Source: Photobacterium sanguinicancri (GTDB lineage Bacteria; Pseudomonadota; Gammaproteobacteria; Enterobacterales; Vibrionaceae). From it: DNA of 64,000 bases. Location: the NCBI RefSeq assembly GCF_024346675.1, contig NZ_AP024850.1, positions 2,914,001-2,978,000 of the forward strand. Reading direction: 5' to 3'. A program made the translations under genes and the position numbers. The notes below the pieces were generated by a model. It was not told the origin of the DNA. It made no database searches and saw only the letters and a program-made list of their open reading frames with translations. Shown here piece after piece: positions 8,113 through 18,384 of the stretch; the stretch's first letter is position 1; every line of letters begins with the position of its first letter.

Positions 8113-10389
8113 TTATAACGAACTGTATTTGTCTCGCAAACGCTGACGAACCAGCTCTGCAATAGTGTTAAAGAAAAAAGTAAATACAAACAACACAAAG
8201 GCTGCGAGGAACAACACCCGATAATGCGAGCTACCCACTTCAGATTCTGGCATTTCAATCGCGATCGTGGCGGATAAGGTGCGTAACCCCTCCAGCACAT
8301 TCCAATCCATAATGGGCGTATTACCTGTCGCCATTAGCACTATCATCGTTTCGCCAACAGCACGGCCAAAACCCATCATAATCGCCGAGAAGATCCCTGG
8401 ACTTGCGGTTAACAACACCACCCGAGTTAAGGTTTGCCACTGCGTCGCCCCGAGTGCCAGTGAGCCGCTGGTTAAATGGCCTGGCACAGAAAATATGGCA
8501 TCTTCTGCTATTGAAAAAATTGTCGGGATCACCGCAAATCCCATCGCTATACCGACCACCAGCGCGTTACGTTGATCGTAACCAATACCCAACTCGTTAC
8601 TTAAGAAAATCCGCGCATCACCTGCAAACCAAATCTTTTCAACCACAGGGCCAATAGCAAAACAACCATATACAGTTAGCACAATAACAGGCATGAGTAA
8701 CATAATATGCAGGCCATTAGGCAAACCATTAACCCACCGTCCTGGCAGCGCTGACCATATCGCCCCCACCATAAAAATCATCAGGGGAAACATCACTATG
8801 CTCAGCATAATGCCAACAAGGTTATTCTCGACGATTGGGGCTAACCAAATGCCAGCCAAAAAACCCAGAATAACCGTTGGCAAGGCTTCCATAATTTCAA
8901 CGGTGGGTTTCACAATACTGCGCATTTTCGACGACATGAAATAAGCCGTATAAATCGCCCCAGCCAATGCCAATGGAATGGCAAAAAACATCGCGTATAA
9001 CGCCGCTTTTAATGTCCCAAAAACTATCGGCACTAAGCTCAACTTCGGTTCAAACTCATCACTTGCCGATGTCGATTGCCACACATAGTCAGGCTCTGGA
9101 TACCCTTCGTACCACACCTCTTGCCACAGCGATGCAAGGCGCATTTCAGGGTGCGGGTTATCAACATCAAAAAATTGCCAGCGCTCCCCCTCTACCACCA
9201 ACAAGCGATCGGCTCGTGGGGAAATCGCCATTACCGCAGATTCAGGTGAAAAGGCCGTCGCCACTTTGGTTGACTGAAACACCGAATTAGGCGATGTGGC
9301 ATAAAATGCTGACAAGGTGCCATCTTGTTGCCAGGTAAAAAAGCTTTTACGAAAATGCTCAGGAACAAGCTGCATCACAGGGCTATCAGATAATGGAAAA
9401 TCACGAATATGAGTCAGTGACCACTTACCGTCATTCAACACTTCAAACCATTGAGAAACATGCTTATTGTCAGTAGTGATCAGCAAAGAATTAGCACCCG
9501 ACAACAAGCTCACATCCGTGATGGTGGCGGACTCAGGCGCCACTGTCACCACATCACGTAAACGGGCGTAACTTTTTTCTGCTGTTTTATCAATGGCAAT
9601 CACCGCAAGTTGGCGTTCGCGCTGTAGATATAACGTACGCCCATCCGGTGTCAGTGCCATACGACGAACCTGATTGGATAAATATGCAGGCAAAGATGAA
9701 AAATCAATGGCTTGCTCAGACCATTGCGTGCCATGTTCTTGTAACGCATTGCGAGGAGCAGATAACCGTAACCCGACTAAACGCTGATCATCTGTTATTC
9801 CGACAATCATTCCTTGTTGCCCTTCGACCGCCAATGCCAATTGCTGGATTGCTTGCCCGTCAGGATCAAGCTGTAATGCGGTGTCACCAAGTGGGTAATC
9901 CACACTCGGCACTTGCTGCTTATCCGTACCTATAAAATGCGTTTTGACATTCGGCATGACCACCACAGCACCACCCTTATTGGTGCCGTAGGCAAATAGT
10001 TGGTCTCGCGGTAATGAGCGTGCAAAAGCGGTTGGCTGAGCAACAATCGAAATGGTTTGCGGTGGTAAATCAGACAGAGCTCCTGATGATGCAGATTGCA
10101 AAGAAACAAACTGCAATTCACCCGCGCTACCAAAACGATAGGCCAATAAGTTCTGCTCTTCGATGCCGACCGCCAACGTTTGGTCTTGGCTTGGCACCAC
10201 AAACGATGTTTGCGGCTCGACAGTGACAGGTTTAAAGCTCGGTAAAATGACATACAGCAGGTAGAAAAAGATCAATACCAACATCAGCAACACAGATATC
10301 CCACCAGCGATCACGCCTATGCGCACCATCTTGTCTTTTAATCGACGGCTGCGGCTCTCTCCGATGAACAATGTGCTGGCGTCTGCCAT
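8113..10389 (-). CDS. pstC: Phosphate ABC transporter permease PstC (extended form)
   Basis: A 758-residue permease, more than twice the length of E. coli PstC. One N-terminal helix (IGVIAGGISVLLMLVLIFFYLL) leads into a periplasmic domain of about 370 residues with repeated beta-rich segments, perhaps propeller-like. The permease domain follows, with loop [21 protein letters not shown] 10389 is chosen (MADASTLF, preceded by TTAGAGGT); an upstream in-frame ATG at 10443 would run through the Pho box. It is the first gene of pstCAB-phoU and directly downstream of a Pho-box promoter. Confidence 0.95.
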   Translation of the reverse strand: MADASTLFIGESRSRRLKDKMVRIGVIAGGISVLLMLVLIFFYLLYVILPSFKPVTVEPQTSFVVPSQDQTLAVGIEEQNLLAYRFGSAGELQFVSLQSASSGALSDLPPQTISIVAQPTAFARSLPRDQLFAYGTNKGGAVVVMPNVKTHFIGTDKQQVPSVDYPLGDTALQLDPDGQAIQQLALAVEGQQGMIVGITDDQRLVGLRLSAPRNALQEHGTQWSEQAIDFSSLPAYLSNQVRRMALTPDGRTLYLQRERQLAVIAIDKTAEKSYARLRDVVTVAPESATITDVSLLSGANSLLITTDNKHVSQWFEVLNDGKWSLTHIRDFPLSDSPVMQLVPEHFRKSFFTWQQDGTLSAFYATSPNSVFQSTKVATAFSPESAVMAISPRADRLLVVEGERWQFFDVDNPHPEMRLASLWQEVWYEGYPEPDYVWQSTSASDEFEPKLSLVPIVFGTLKAALYAMFFAIPLALAGAIYTAYFMSSKMRSIVKPTVEIMEALPTVILGFLAGIWLAPIVENNLVGIMLSIVMFPLMIFMVGAIWSALPGRWVNGLPNGLHIMLLMPVIVLTVYGCFAIGPVVEKIWFAGDARIFLSNELGIGYDQRNALVVGIAMGFAVIPTIFSIAEDAIFSVPGHLTSGSLALGATQWQTLTRVVLLTASPGIFSAIMMGFGRAVGETMIVLMATGNTPIMDWNVLEGLRTLSATIAIEMPESEVGSSHYRVLFLAAFVLFVFTFFFNTIAELVRQRLRDKYSSL

Positions 10390-10420
10390 TTTTACCTCTA
10401 ACCTAGTTTTACGTAATAGA

Positions 10421-10454
10421 ATACTATTTCTTTTAGATGACAATTATGTGACAA
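10421..10454 (-). promoter_or_regulatory. Pho-box promoter of pstCAB-phoU
   Basis: On the minus strand TTGTCACATAATTGTCAT (10454-10437) gives two 7-bp PhoB half-sites, TTGTCAC and TTGTCAT, with 4-bp spacing. A -10 hexamer TAGTAT (10426-10421) begins 10 nt further on, the usual PhoB-dependent layout in which the box replaces the -35. The remainder of the gap to the gcvR-like gene at 10709 shows no other clear motif. Confidence 0.88.
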
Positions 10455-10708
10455 GTCAATCTGAGATGCATAAAGTCAGTCTATTTCAGCATGTTATATG
10501 CCACTGAACGGACATGAAACAGCAATATTCAATGTTTACACTACAAGCAGCATGTTGATTCCCTTAGCTGAAACTTAAATGCATCAACACACTTAAATTT
10601 AGACCTTGGGCATATTTTCCCCTGTCTTTCTTCACCACTCTGGACAGATCCTAACTCGCCTCTGATAATGAGATCGTGTGCATTTTTTAATCGAAGAAGG
10701 ATATTCGT

Positions 10709-11224
10709 ATGAAACATTTAGTTATTACAGTCATTGGTAAAGATCGTCCGGGCCTAGTTGAACAACTGTCTGATGCTGTTTATAGCAATAATGGTAACTG
10801 GTTGAGCAGCAGCCTGAGTAAACTGGCAGGACAATTTGCGGGTATCCTGCATATCGAAGTGGCCTCACAGCATGTTGCCGTTTTACGTTCAGCGTTATCT
10901 AAAATCGATGCCCTTCAGATCCAAATTGTTGAAGAGCACAGCGACGCCCAACCAGCAACAAAATTGCACCACTGCTGTATTACCGCCAATGATCGCCCCG
11001 GCATCGTCAAAGATGTCACCACCTTGCTGAGCCAACTCGGCGTCAATATCGACAAATTAGAAACAGAGACGCAAAGTGCGCCCAATTGGGGCTATCCTAT
11101 TTTTACGGCCCATTTCGACTTAGAGCTGCCACCTGCTCTTGAGTTAGATACCGTGCAACAAGAGCTGGAAAACCTTGCCGATGATCTGACTGTCGATTTT
11201 GATGAAAGCCTTGTTGCGAGTTAG
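10709..11224 (+). CDS. ACT-domain protein, GcvR family
   Basis: A 171-residue protein with two ACT domains. The first starts [20 protein letters not shown] and the second [19 protein letters not shown]. This matches the GcvR family, whose E. coli member blocks GcvA activation of the glycine cleavage operon. GAAGAAGGA lies just before the ATG. It sits 56 bp upstream of ppk1 in the same direction, so it may share that transcript, as in V. cholerae. Whether it acts on glycine genes here is inference. Confidence 0.85.
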   Translation: MKHLVITVIGKDRPGLVEQLSDAVYSNNGNWLSSSLSKLAGQFAGILHIEVASQHVAVLRSALSKIDALQIQIVEEHSDAQPATKLHHCCITANDRPGIVKDVTTLLSQLGVNIDKLETETQSAPNWGYPIFTAHFDLELPPALELDTVQQELENLADDLTVDFDESLVAS

Positions 11225-11280
11225 CCTGTATTCACTGCCAGCCACAGGCACTATTGGCAACAATAAAGAATAGGATATCC

Positions 11281-13401
11281 ATGAGCACAGACACCCTCTA
11301 TATCGACAAAGAACTGAGCTGGCTTTCTTTTAATGAACGTGTTTTACAAGAAGCCGCAGATAAATCAGTTCCCTTGATAGAGAGGGTGCGTTTCTTGGGC
11401 ATTTTCTCAAGTAATACCGATGAATTTTACAAAGTACGCTTTGCTGATATCAAACGCCGTATTCTCATCACTCAAGAGCAAGGCATCAATGATGGTGCTA
11501 AACACCTGCTCAGTAAAATTCAGAGCCGTGCCCTCAAAATGAATCAAGATTTTGATGCACTTTACAGCGAACTTTTGCTCGAAATGGCACGTCGTCATAT
11601 TTTTTTAGTCAGCGAACAACAGCTAGATGACCACCAAAAACCATGGCTACGCCGCTATTTTCGCCAACACATCTTACCCCATATCACGCCAATCCTAATC
11701 ACTGATGACATTGATTTATTACAATTTTTAAAAGATGAATACTCTTACCTCACCATTGAAATGCGTCATCATGATAAAACGCGTTACGCCTTGATCGAAA
11801 TCCCGACCGATCAATTACCGCGCTTCATTGAATTACCCGAAGCCAAAAGTAAGCGCCGAAAAACGCTGATCCTGTTAGATAACATCATTCGCTATTTCCT
11901 CGATGATATTTTTTGTGGCTTATTTGAGTACGAAAGCCTCGCGGCGTATTCCATGAAAATGACTCGCGATGCCGAATATGATTTAGGGCAAGAGCTAGAG
12001 CAAAGCTTGCTGGAACAAATGTCGGAAGGCTTAAAACAACGCTTAACCGCGATGCCTGTTCGTTTTGTTTATCAACGCGACATGCCCAGCGAAATGATCA
12101 ATGTGCTCAGTGACTTACTCAAAGTATCCAACTTCGACAGCATTATTCCTGGCGGCCGTTACCATAACTTCAAAGACTTTATCGGCTTTCCCAATGTAGG
12201 GAGAAAGTATTTAGAAAACAAACCTCTACCGCCAATAGAGAGCTACCACTTCGCGCAGTCTCGCAATAGCTTTGATGCGATAAAAGCCCAAGATATTTTG
12301 CTGCACTACCCGTACCATACCTTTAGTCACATGACGGAGTTTGTTCGCCAGGCCTCATTTGATCCAAAAGTTATCAGCATCAAAATTAACATTTATCGTG
12401 TCGCCAAAAACTCACGAATAATAGATTCAATGATCGATGCTGCTAATAACGGCAAACGCGTAACTGTGGTGGTCGAACTTCAAGCGCGTTTTGATGAAGA
12501 GGCCAACATCGAATGGGCGCGTCGCCTACGAGAGGCTGGCGTACACGTTTTATTTGGCGTACCGGGGCTCAAGATCCACTCTAAATTGTGTTTAGTTACA
12601 CGCAAAGAAGGTGATCAGTTTGTGCGTTACGCCCACCTTGGCACAGGTAACTTTCACGAGAAAACAGCCCGTATTTATACGGACTTCTCTTTGTTTACTT
12701 GCGATGAAAACCTCACTAATGAAGTTCGCCAAGCCTTCGCCTATATCGAAAATCCATACCGCCCTATCGAATTTGACCACTTAATCGTGTCGCCTAAAAA
12801 TTCCCGTGCCCGCTTGTACGATTTAATTGATCGTGAAATCGCCCACGCTAAGCAGCAACTGCCTGCAAGTATCACTTTAAAGGTCAATAATTTGGTCGAT
12901 AAAGGCCTCATTAACATGCTGTATCAAGCCAGCAATGCAGGAGTATCGATTGACTTAATTGTGCGCGGTATGTGCACACTGGTGCCTGGTATTGAAGGGA
13001 TCAGTGAAAACATTCGCGCCATTAGCATTATCGACCGTTTCTTAGAGCACCCTCGCGTCGCTGTTTTTGGTAACAATGGCGATCCCGATGTGATCATTTC
13101 ATCAGCCGATTGGATGACACGTAATATTGATAACCGCATTGAGGTCGGTTGCCCTATTTACGATCCCAAATTGAAGAAAAAAATTATCGATATTCTCCAA
13201 ATCCAACTCACTGATACTGTAAAAGCGCGTATTCTTGATAAAGACATGAGTAATCAATACGTCGCTCGCGGTAATCGTCGTAAGGTTCGATCTCAGATGG
13301 CCATTTACGAGTACGTGAAATACAGCGAGCGGCAACTAAAAAAACAAGCAGAAAAAGCGATAATCAAGCATGACAGCACTCAACCACTCGTCACCGCGTG
13401 A
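11281..13401 (+). CDS. ppk1: Polyphosphate kinase 1
   Basis: A 706-residue PPK1, which builds inorganic polyphosphate from ATP at the membrane. The N-terminal domain begins [15 protein letters not shown]. The phospholipase D-like catalytic core includes [14 protein letters not shown], whose His is the expected phosphorylated residue, and [19 protein letters not shown] chose ATG 11281 for the canonical N-terminus and the AGGA upstream; an earlier in-frame ATG (11254) adds only nine residues. The 3' end overlaps ppx by 32 bp. Neighbouring Pho-regulated operons tie it to phosphate storage. Confidence 0.97.
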   Translation: MSTDTLYIDKELSWLSFNERVLQEAADKSVPLIERVRFLGIFSSNTDEFYKVRFADIKRRILITQEQGINDGAKHLLSKIQSRALKMNQDFDALYSELLLEMARRHIFLVSEQQLDDHQKPWLRRYFRQHILPHITPILITDDIDLLQFLKDEYSYLTIEMRHHDKTRYALIEIPTDQLPRFIELPEAKSKRRKTLILLDNIIRYFLDDIFCGLFEYESLAAYSMKMTRDAEYDLGQELEQSLLEQMSEGLKQRLTAMPVRFVYQRDMPSEMINVLSDLLKVSNFDSIIPGGRYHNFKDFIGFPNVGRKYLENKPLPPIESYHFAQSRNSFDAIKAQDILLHYPYHTFSHMTEFVRQASFDPKVISIKINIYRVAKNSRIIDSMIDAANNGKRVTVVVELQARFDEEANIEWARRLREAGVHVLFGVPGLKIHSKLCLVTRKEGDQFVRYAHLGTGNFHEKTARIYTDFSLFTCDENLTNEVRQAFAYIENPYRPIEFDHLIVSPKNSRARLYDLIDREIAHAKQQLPASITLKVNNLVDKGLINMLYQASNAGVSIDLIVRGMCTLVPGIEGISENIRAISIIDRFLEHPRVAVFGNNGDPDVIISSADWMTRNIDNRIEVGCPIYDPKLKKKIIDILQIQLTDTVKARILDKDMSNQYVARGNRRKVRSQMAIYEYVKYSERQLKKQAEKAIIKHDSTQPLVTA

Positions 13402-14893
13402 AATTGCCGCCATTGATATTGGCTCGAACAGCTTTCACATGGTCGTTGCTCGGATCGTCGGGCAAAGCTTGCAAATCATCAGTCGTCATAAACAGCGTGT
13501 TCACCTCGCTTCTGGCTTAGATGATCATCAAAACTTAAATCAGGCCGCCATTCAACGCGGCCTAAATTGCTTGGCCATGTTTGCTGAACGGCTACAAGGG
13601 TTCGAACCTGAAAATGTCCGCATTGCGGCAACCTATACCCTGCGCCAAGCACGTAACGTCCATATCTTTCTCAAACGCGCCGAAACCATTATCCCCTATC
13701 CCATAGAGATCATTCCCGGCACCGAAGAAGCCCGCTTAATTTATCTCGGCGTCGCGCACACCCAGCCCGATAGCGGCCAGAAACTGGTCGTTGATATTGG
13801 CGGCGGTAGTACCGAATTAGTCATAGGCGATAACTTCACCCCACAATTGGCTTACAGCAAACACATGGGGTGCGTCAGCTATAACCAGCACTACTTTCAT
13901 AACGGTAAAATCAGCGCCAAAAACTTCAATGGCGCTCAACTTGCCGCTCAACAAAAGATTGAAAGTATTGCGACCAATTACCAAACGCGAGGCTGGGAAA
14001 CCGCCATTGGTTCTTCTGGTACGATCAAAGCTATTCGAGAGGTCTTAATCGCTAAAGGCCATGCCGATGGCGTGATCACCGCTAAGCGACTGCAATGGTT
14101 AGAAGAACAATTGCTGTCATTCAAGCATAACGATGATATTGAGCTTGAAGGACTCAGTGATGATCGTAAACCTGTGTTTGCCGCTGGGGTCGCGATTTTA
14201 ACTGGGGTGTTCAAATCACTGAATATTGATGAAATGATTTTCTCTGACGGGGCATTGCGTGAAGGCCTGTTATACGAGATGGAAGAACGCTTTCGTCATA
14301 GTGATATTCGCACCCGCACCGCTGATGCGATGGCACAGCAATACAACATAGACACCATTCAAGCGAAGCGTGTTAAACAAACAGCAGAAACGATTTACAG
14401 CCAAATTGATGCGCATCCTAGTTTGGCAAAATCAGAATTGCAGCCACTGCTTAGCTGGGGCGCATTACTGCATGAAGTGGGGTTAAGTATTAGCTATCCC
14501 GGCTTTCATCGACACTCCGCTTACCTGCTGCGCCACAGCACTATGCCTGGCTTTAATCTAGAACAACAGACGGTGCTTGCTACCTTGGTACGCTTTCAGC
14601 GTAAGTCGCTAAAACTGGAAGAAATGCCAGTCTTAAGCATTTATAAGCGTAAGCATCTTTACCCGTTGATCCGCACCTTGCGTCTTGCAGTAGCCTTAAA
14701 CGGTCAGCGCACCGATTTACCACTCCCAACAATGTCGGTGACATCGAATAAAGAAGCTTGGACCCTGACATTAGAAGACGGTTGGGAGCAAGACAATAAA
14801 CTGCTGGCTGCCGATTTACGTAAAGAACAAGAATATTGGACCAAAGTCGGCTGGGAATTGGAGATCACACCGCTCACTGACGATGATGATTAA
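13370..14893 (+). CDS. ppx: Exopolyphosphatase (Ppx/GppA family)
   Basis: A 507-residue exopolyphosphatase that trims phosphate from polyphosphate chain ends. The actin-fold phosphate loops [13 protein letters not shown] and [13 protein letters not shown] are present, followed by the [10 protein letters not shown] segment. A helical HD-like C-terminal domain contains [11 protein letters not shown] and HSAYLLRHS. The start lies inside the ppk1 coding region in another frame (32-bp overlap), indicating translational coupling. Length and position favour Ppx over GppA. Confidence 0.95.
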   Translation: MTALNHSSPREIAAIDIGSNSFHMVVARIVGQSLQIISRHKQRVHLASGLDDHQNLNQAAIQRGLNCLAMFAERLQGFEPENVRIAATYTLRQARNVHIFLKRAETIIPYPIEIIPGTEEARLIYLGVAHTQPDSGQKLVVDIGGGSTELVIGDNFTPQLAYSKHMGCVSYNQHYFHNGKISAKNFNGAQLAAQQKIESIATNYQTRGWETAIGSSGTIKAIREVLIAKGHADGVITAKRLQWLEEQLLSFKHNDDIELEGLSDDRKPVFAAGVAILTGVFKSLNIDEMIFSDGALREGLLYEMEERFRHSDIRTRTADAMAQQYNIDTIQAKRVKQTAETIYSQIDAHPSLAKSELQPLLSWGALLHEVGLSISYPGFHRHSAYLLRHSTMPGFNLEQQTVLATLVRFQRKSLKLEEMPVLSIYKRKHLYPLIRTLRLAVALNGQRTDLPLPTMSVTSNKEAWTLTLEDGWEQDNKLLAADLRKEQEYWTKVGWELEITPLTDDDD

Positions 14894-14908
14894 CCTAATC
14901 CAATCTAG

Positions 14909-14933
14909 CCTAACCTAACCTAACCTAACCTAA
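14909..14933. repeat. Five tandem CCTAA pentamers
   Basis: CCTAA repeated five times directly after ppx, with further degenerate copies on both sides (14892-14947). A simple-sequence tract likely to vary in copy number between strains. Confidence 0.85.
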
Positions 14934-14963
14934 GCAAACCTAAACAAACGCAGAAATAGAAAT

Positions 14964-14994
14964 AACAACGCCAGCATCATGCTGGCGTTGTTAT
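14964..14994. terminator. Bidirectional terminator between ppx and pstS
   Basis: AACAACGCCAGC (14964-14975) pairs perfectly with GCTGGCGTTGTT (14981-14992) over a 5-nt loop. It separates the convergent ppx and pstS transcripts. Confidence 0.85.
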
Positions 14995-15022
14995 CTATAT
15001 ACATTCGCTAATCACCATCAGC

Positions 15023-16024
15023 TCACTTAAGCGCTGGTGCTAATCCAAGTCGAGCTAAATCTTCTAACACGACATGTGCAGGCACAGGGATATAACCATC
15101 TTTTTCTACCACTTGCTGCCCTTGTTGCGACAAAATAAAACGGAAAAATTCCGCCACCATAGGCGCTAATGGTTGCGTGGGGTGCTTATTCACATAGATA
15201 TACAAATAACGAGCAAGCGGGTAAGCCCCTGACACAGAGTTTTCTACCGTAGCTTCGACATAGTCAGTGCCTTCACGTGCGACTGGAATTGCACGTATTC
15301 CCGTGGTTTGATAACCAATCCCTGAATAGCCAATCGCATTAAGCGATGTTGATACCGACTGCACTACAGACGCAGAGCCCGGCTGTTCATTGACGTTATT
15401 ACGAAAATCACCGTGGCACAATGCACGCTTTTTAAAATAGCCATAAGTACCCGACACCGAGTTACGACCAAATAACTGCACGGTTCTATCAGCCCAGCGT
15501 CCCGTTAAACCCAGTTGTGACCAACGCTCTATTGGCTGAGTAGCACCGCAACGTAATGTGCGTGAATACACCGCATCGAGCTGCTCAAAGTTAATCCCTT
15601 TGAGTGGATTATCTTCATGTACAAACACTGCTAATGCATCAATGGCAACACGAATAGAGGTCGGCTTATAGCCATACTCTTGTTCAAAGGCTTCCACTTC
15701 ACGCGCCTTCATCATACGGCTCATTGGCCCGAGTTGGGCGGTAACTTCCGTTAATGCCGTCGGCGCAGTGGATGAGCCCGCGGCTTGTACTTGAATGTTC
15801 ACGTTAGGGTATAAACGTTTATATTCTTCAGCCCAGTAGGTCATTAAATTCGCCAGCGTATCTGAACCGACCGATGATAAATTGCCAGAGATCCCTGCGA
15901 CACGTTGATAAATAGGCAACTCTTGTAGGTTCACAGGCTCTTGCACTGAAGCTTGCGCCGTTGCGACCAACGCCGCACAGCAACAAAGCATGCCGCCGAT
16001 AATTACCTTACCTTTTGCTTTCAT
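15023..16024 (-). CDS. pstS: Phosphate-binding protein PstS
   Basis: A 333-residue periplasmic phosphate-binding protein that delivers phosphate to PstCAB. A signal peptide spans about residues 1-25 (hydrophobic [16 protein letters not shown]). Phosphate-loop segments [23 protein letters not shown] and [14 protein letters not shown] are visible. ATG 16024 is chosen because GGAG lies 7-8 nt upstream and the signal peptide starts there. It follows phoR by 71 bp with a hairpin between, and is not next to pstC; this split layout is also found in V. cholerae. Confidence 0.93.
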   Translation of the reverse strand: MKAKGKVIIGGMLCCCAALVATAQASVQEPVNLQELPIYQRVAGISGNLSSVGSDTLANLMTYWAEEYKRLYPNVNIQVQAAGSSTAPTALTEVTAQLGPMSRMMKAREVEAFEQEYGYKPTSIRVAIDALAVFVHEDNPLKGINFEQLDAVYSRTLRCGATQPIERWSQLGLTGRWADRTVQLFGRNSVSGTYGYFKKRALCHGDFRNNVNEQPGSASVVQSVSTSLNAIGYSGIGYQTTGIRAIPVAREGTDYVEATVENSVSGAYPLARYLYIYVNKHPTQPLAPMVAEFFRFILSQQGQQVVEKDGYIPVPAHVVLEDLARLGLAPALK

Positions 16025-16049
16025 CCATCCGCTCCACTGAAACGACAAA

Positions 16050-16070
16050 AGCGATCACACAGTGATCGCT
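16050..16070 (-). promoter_or_regulatory. Intercistronic hairpin between phoR and pstS
   Basis: AGCGATCAC (16050-16058) and GTGATCGCT (16062-16070) form a 9-bp stem with a 3-nt loop, followed on the minus strand by TTTTG. It could act as a partial terminator or as a processing/stability element setting pstS levels relative to phoBR. Confidence 0.6.
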
Positions 16071-16095
16071 CTATAATTATTCTCGCTATTCACCC

Positions 16096-17406
16096 TTAAG
16101 CGGCATGCGAAACTAATCGGCTCGGTAGCGTAAAGGCAAATGTTGAACCCTCACCCACTTCGCTGATTATCTCTAATTGTGAGTCATGATGACTCAATGC
16201 ATGCTTCACAATCGCCAAGCCTAAACCACTTCCCCCCGTTTCACGAGAACGGGCTTTATCAACCCGATAAAAACGCTCGGTCAAACGGTGGATATGTTGC
16301 AGCTCAATACCATCGCCGCTATCGGTCACTTCTAAGCGCGGCCCTTCAGATGATTGATACCAGCGTACATTAATCGCCGCATCATCTGGCGTATGCTTTA
16401 CGGCGTTATAAACCAAGTTAGAAATCGCACTGCGCAGTTGATCATCATCGCCAAATACATGCAGGTTATCATCAACATCAAACGTGAATTGATGACCCCG
16501 ATCGCCACTGAGTGATACCGCTTCTTTTTCTAGAATCTCCAGCATCGCAGGAACATTAACGACTTCTTCAAGTTCAATATTCGGCGCGGCTTCAATTTTA
16601 GAAAGGGTGAGCAACTGTTCAACTAAAGAGTTCATACGAACCAGCTGTTCCGTCATCACACCGTGTGCTTTACCCCACATAGGGCCAGCTAAGATCTCTG
16701 GGTCTTTCGACATTTCGAGATAGCCTTGCAATACCGTCATTGGCGTACGTAATTCGTGAGAAACATTAGCAAAGAAATTACGGCGCATGCCTTCCAGTTG
16801 CTTCACCTGAGACACGTCACGCACCACCATCAGGAATTCACCCTCGGTATAGCGCATAATACGTAGCTCTAAAGTACGGTCATAATTAAACGGCGCGGTG
16901 ATTTCAAGCGGTTGCTCAAACTCTTGCTTTGCCAGGTAACGAACAAAGTCAGGGCTGCGCAATAAATTGCTGATAGGTTGACCCGCATCATCAGGCCAAC
17001 GGAAACCAAGTAGGTGTTGGGCAAGTTTATTGCACCACACAATGTTGCCTTCACTGCGAAATACCACCACGGCATCCGGCAATGATTCGGCACCATTACG
17101 GAAACGTCGAATAATAGTGGCGAGCTCTTTACGGCGACGACGATTGCGTTGCTGTAATCGGTAAATACCATTAAATAAGGGTTCCCAGCTCCCCGAGCCA
17201 GAAGGAGGCGTTAGGCTGCGCTCTTTCCATAGCCAATTCGACATTTTTAATTGATGATGAAAATGCCATGCTAATTGTAGCCAAGTACCAACCAGTAGAA
17301 ACCATGACATAGGGACAGTGTCAAAAATCAGCCCGAGAACAACCCACGGCAAATAAATGAGCAACAGCTCCCACACCATTTTTTTCCACGACAAGCGTTC
17401 AACCAT
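16096..17406 (-). CDS. phoR: Phosphate regulon sensor kinase PhoR
   Basis: A 436-residue inner-membrane histidine kinase. Two N-terminal membrane helices are followed by a basic linker ([11 protein letters not shown]) and a PAS domain ([19 protein letters not shown]). The HisKA box [13 protein letters not shown] and the ATPase domain come next, with N-box [10 protein letters not shown] and G-box [13 protein letters not shown]. It phosphorylates PhoB when phosphate is scarce. ATG 17406 (MVERLSW) has GAGG upstream; an earlier in-frame ATG adds seven residues. It follows phoB by 80 bp. Confidence 0.96.
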   Translation of the reverse strand: MVERLSWKKMVWELLLIYLPWVVLGLIFDTVPMSWFLLVGTWLQLAWHFHHQLKMSNWLWKERSLTPPSGSGSWEPLFNGIYRLQQRNRRRRKELATIIRRFRNGAESLPDAVVVFRSEGNIVWCNKLAQHLLGFRWPDDAGQPISNLLRSPDFVRYLAKQEFEQPLEITAPFNYDRTLELRIMRYTEGEFLMVVRDVSQVKQLEGMRRNFFANVSHELRTPMTVLQGYLEMSKDPEILAGPMWGKAHGVMTEQLVRMNSLVEQLLTLSKIEAAPNIELEEVVNVPAMLEILEKEAVSLSGDRGHQFTFDVDDNLHVFGDDDQLRSAISNLVYNAVKHTPDDAAINVRWYQSSEGPRLEVTDSGDGIELQHIHRLTERFYRVDKARSRETGGSGLGLAIVKHALSHHDSQLEIISEVGEGSTFAFTLPSRLVSHAA

Positions 17407-17486
17407 GTTTACCTCAACACTGCGCATCGAGATAAATACGGAACCCTATCTACCTTTTTGCAGCTATTACTCTGAGCAATTATTGA

Positions 17487-18176
17487 CTATAGACGCGTAG
17501 AAAAACGGTAACCTGCACCACGTACAGTTTGTACCATTTTATCGTGACCATCAGGCTCTAGCGCCTTACGTAAACGACGAATATGCACGTCTACGGTACG
17601 GTCTTCTACGTATACATTGGTGCCCCACACATTATTGAGCAACTGTTCGCGGCTATACACACGCTCTTGATGCGTCATAAAGAAGTGCAGCATTTTAAAT
17701 TCAGTCGGGCCCATGTCTAACGGTGATTCATTCGAAGTCACACGGTGAGAAACAGGATCGAGTTTCAAGCCATGGACATCAATCACATCATCCAACGACG
17801 TTGGCGACACTCGGCGCATTACCGCTTTTAAACGGGCCATCAGCTCTTTCGGTGAGAAAGGCTTAGTGATGTAGTCGTCGGCACCGACTTCTAAACCACG
17901 GACTTTATCTTCTTCTTCACCACGTGCAGTTAACATTACAACAGGGATCTGACGTGTCATTTCATCACGCTTAAGGTGCTTGATGAGGTTGATGCCCGAA
18001 CCACCAGGTAGCATCCAATCGAGCAAAATAAGCTCAGGATATGGTTCGCAAATCTTTTCAAGCGCGCTGTCATAATCTTCAGCTTCAATTGCTTGATAAC
18101 CTTTTTGCTCAAGTACAAAGCACAGCATTTCGCGGATGGGTGCTTCGTCTTCTACAACAAGAATCCGTCTTACCAT
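17487..18176 (-). CDS. phoB: Phosphate regulon response regulator PhoB
   Basis: A 229-residue OmpR-family response regulator. The receiver domain has the acidic pair in [10 protein letters not shown], phospho-acceptor Asp in [11 protein letters not shown] near residue 54, and Lys in TKPFSPKEL. The C-terminal winged helix includes the recognition segment [16 protein letters not shown]. When phosphorylated it binds Pho boxes, two of which lie in this window (before pstC and before phoB itself). It is the first gene of phoB-phoR-pstS. Confidence 0.98.
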   Translation of the reverse strand: MVRRILVVEDEAPIREMLCFVLEQKGYQAIEAEDYDSALEKICEPYPELILLDWMLPGGSGINLIKHLKRDEMTRQIPVVMLTARGEEEDKVRGLEVGADDYITKPFSPKELMARLKAVMRRVSPTSLDDVIDVHGLKLDPVSHRVTSNESPLDMGPTEFKMLHFFMTHQERVYSREQLLNNVWGTNVYVEDRTVDVHIRRLRKALEPDGHDKMVQTVRGAGYRFSTRL

Positions 18177-18217
18177 AGTGATCTATTACCTAATTGTCGT
18201 TTGCTGTCGTCGGCGTC

Positions 18218-18251
18218 ATTATCAGGGTTAATTATGACACTTTTGTGACCT
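18218..18251 (-). promoter_or_regulatory. Pho-box promoter of phoB-phoR-pstS
   Basis: The minus strand shows AGGTCACAAAAGTGTCAT (18251-18234): half-sites GGTCAC and GTGTCAT with the AAAA spacer of the consensus. The -10 GATAAT (18223-18218) starts 10 nt after the box, the same spacing as at pstC. This predicts autoregulation by PhoB. Confidence 0.85.
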
Positions 18252-18384
18252 CTTGTAATAAAAGTCATCGTCACGATGAAAGCTTTGCTTCACCTCCCAA
18301 TTAATTTTGTATGACGTATATAGCACCTATCAAACCGACAGATGCTACATTACAAATCAATCAATTAGAGAAGGTAAATCACCG

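Noticed and set aside
14892..14947. CCTAA repeats considered as a CRISPR-like or telomere-like array
   Set aside because: Pentamer units without spacers; simple-sequence slippage explains them. No CRISPR array was seen anywhere in the window.
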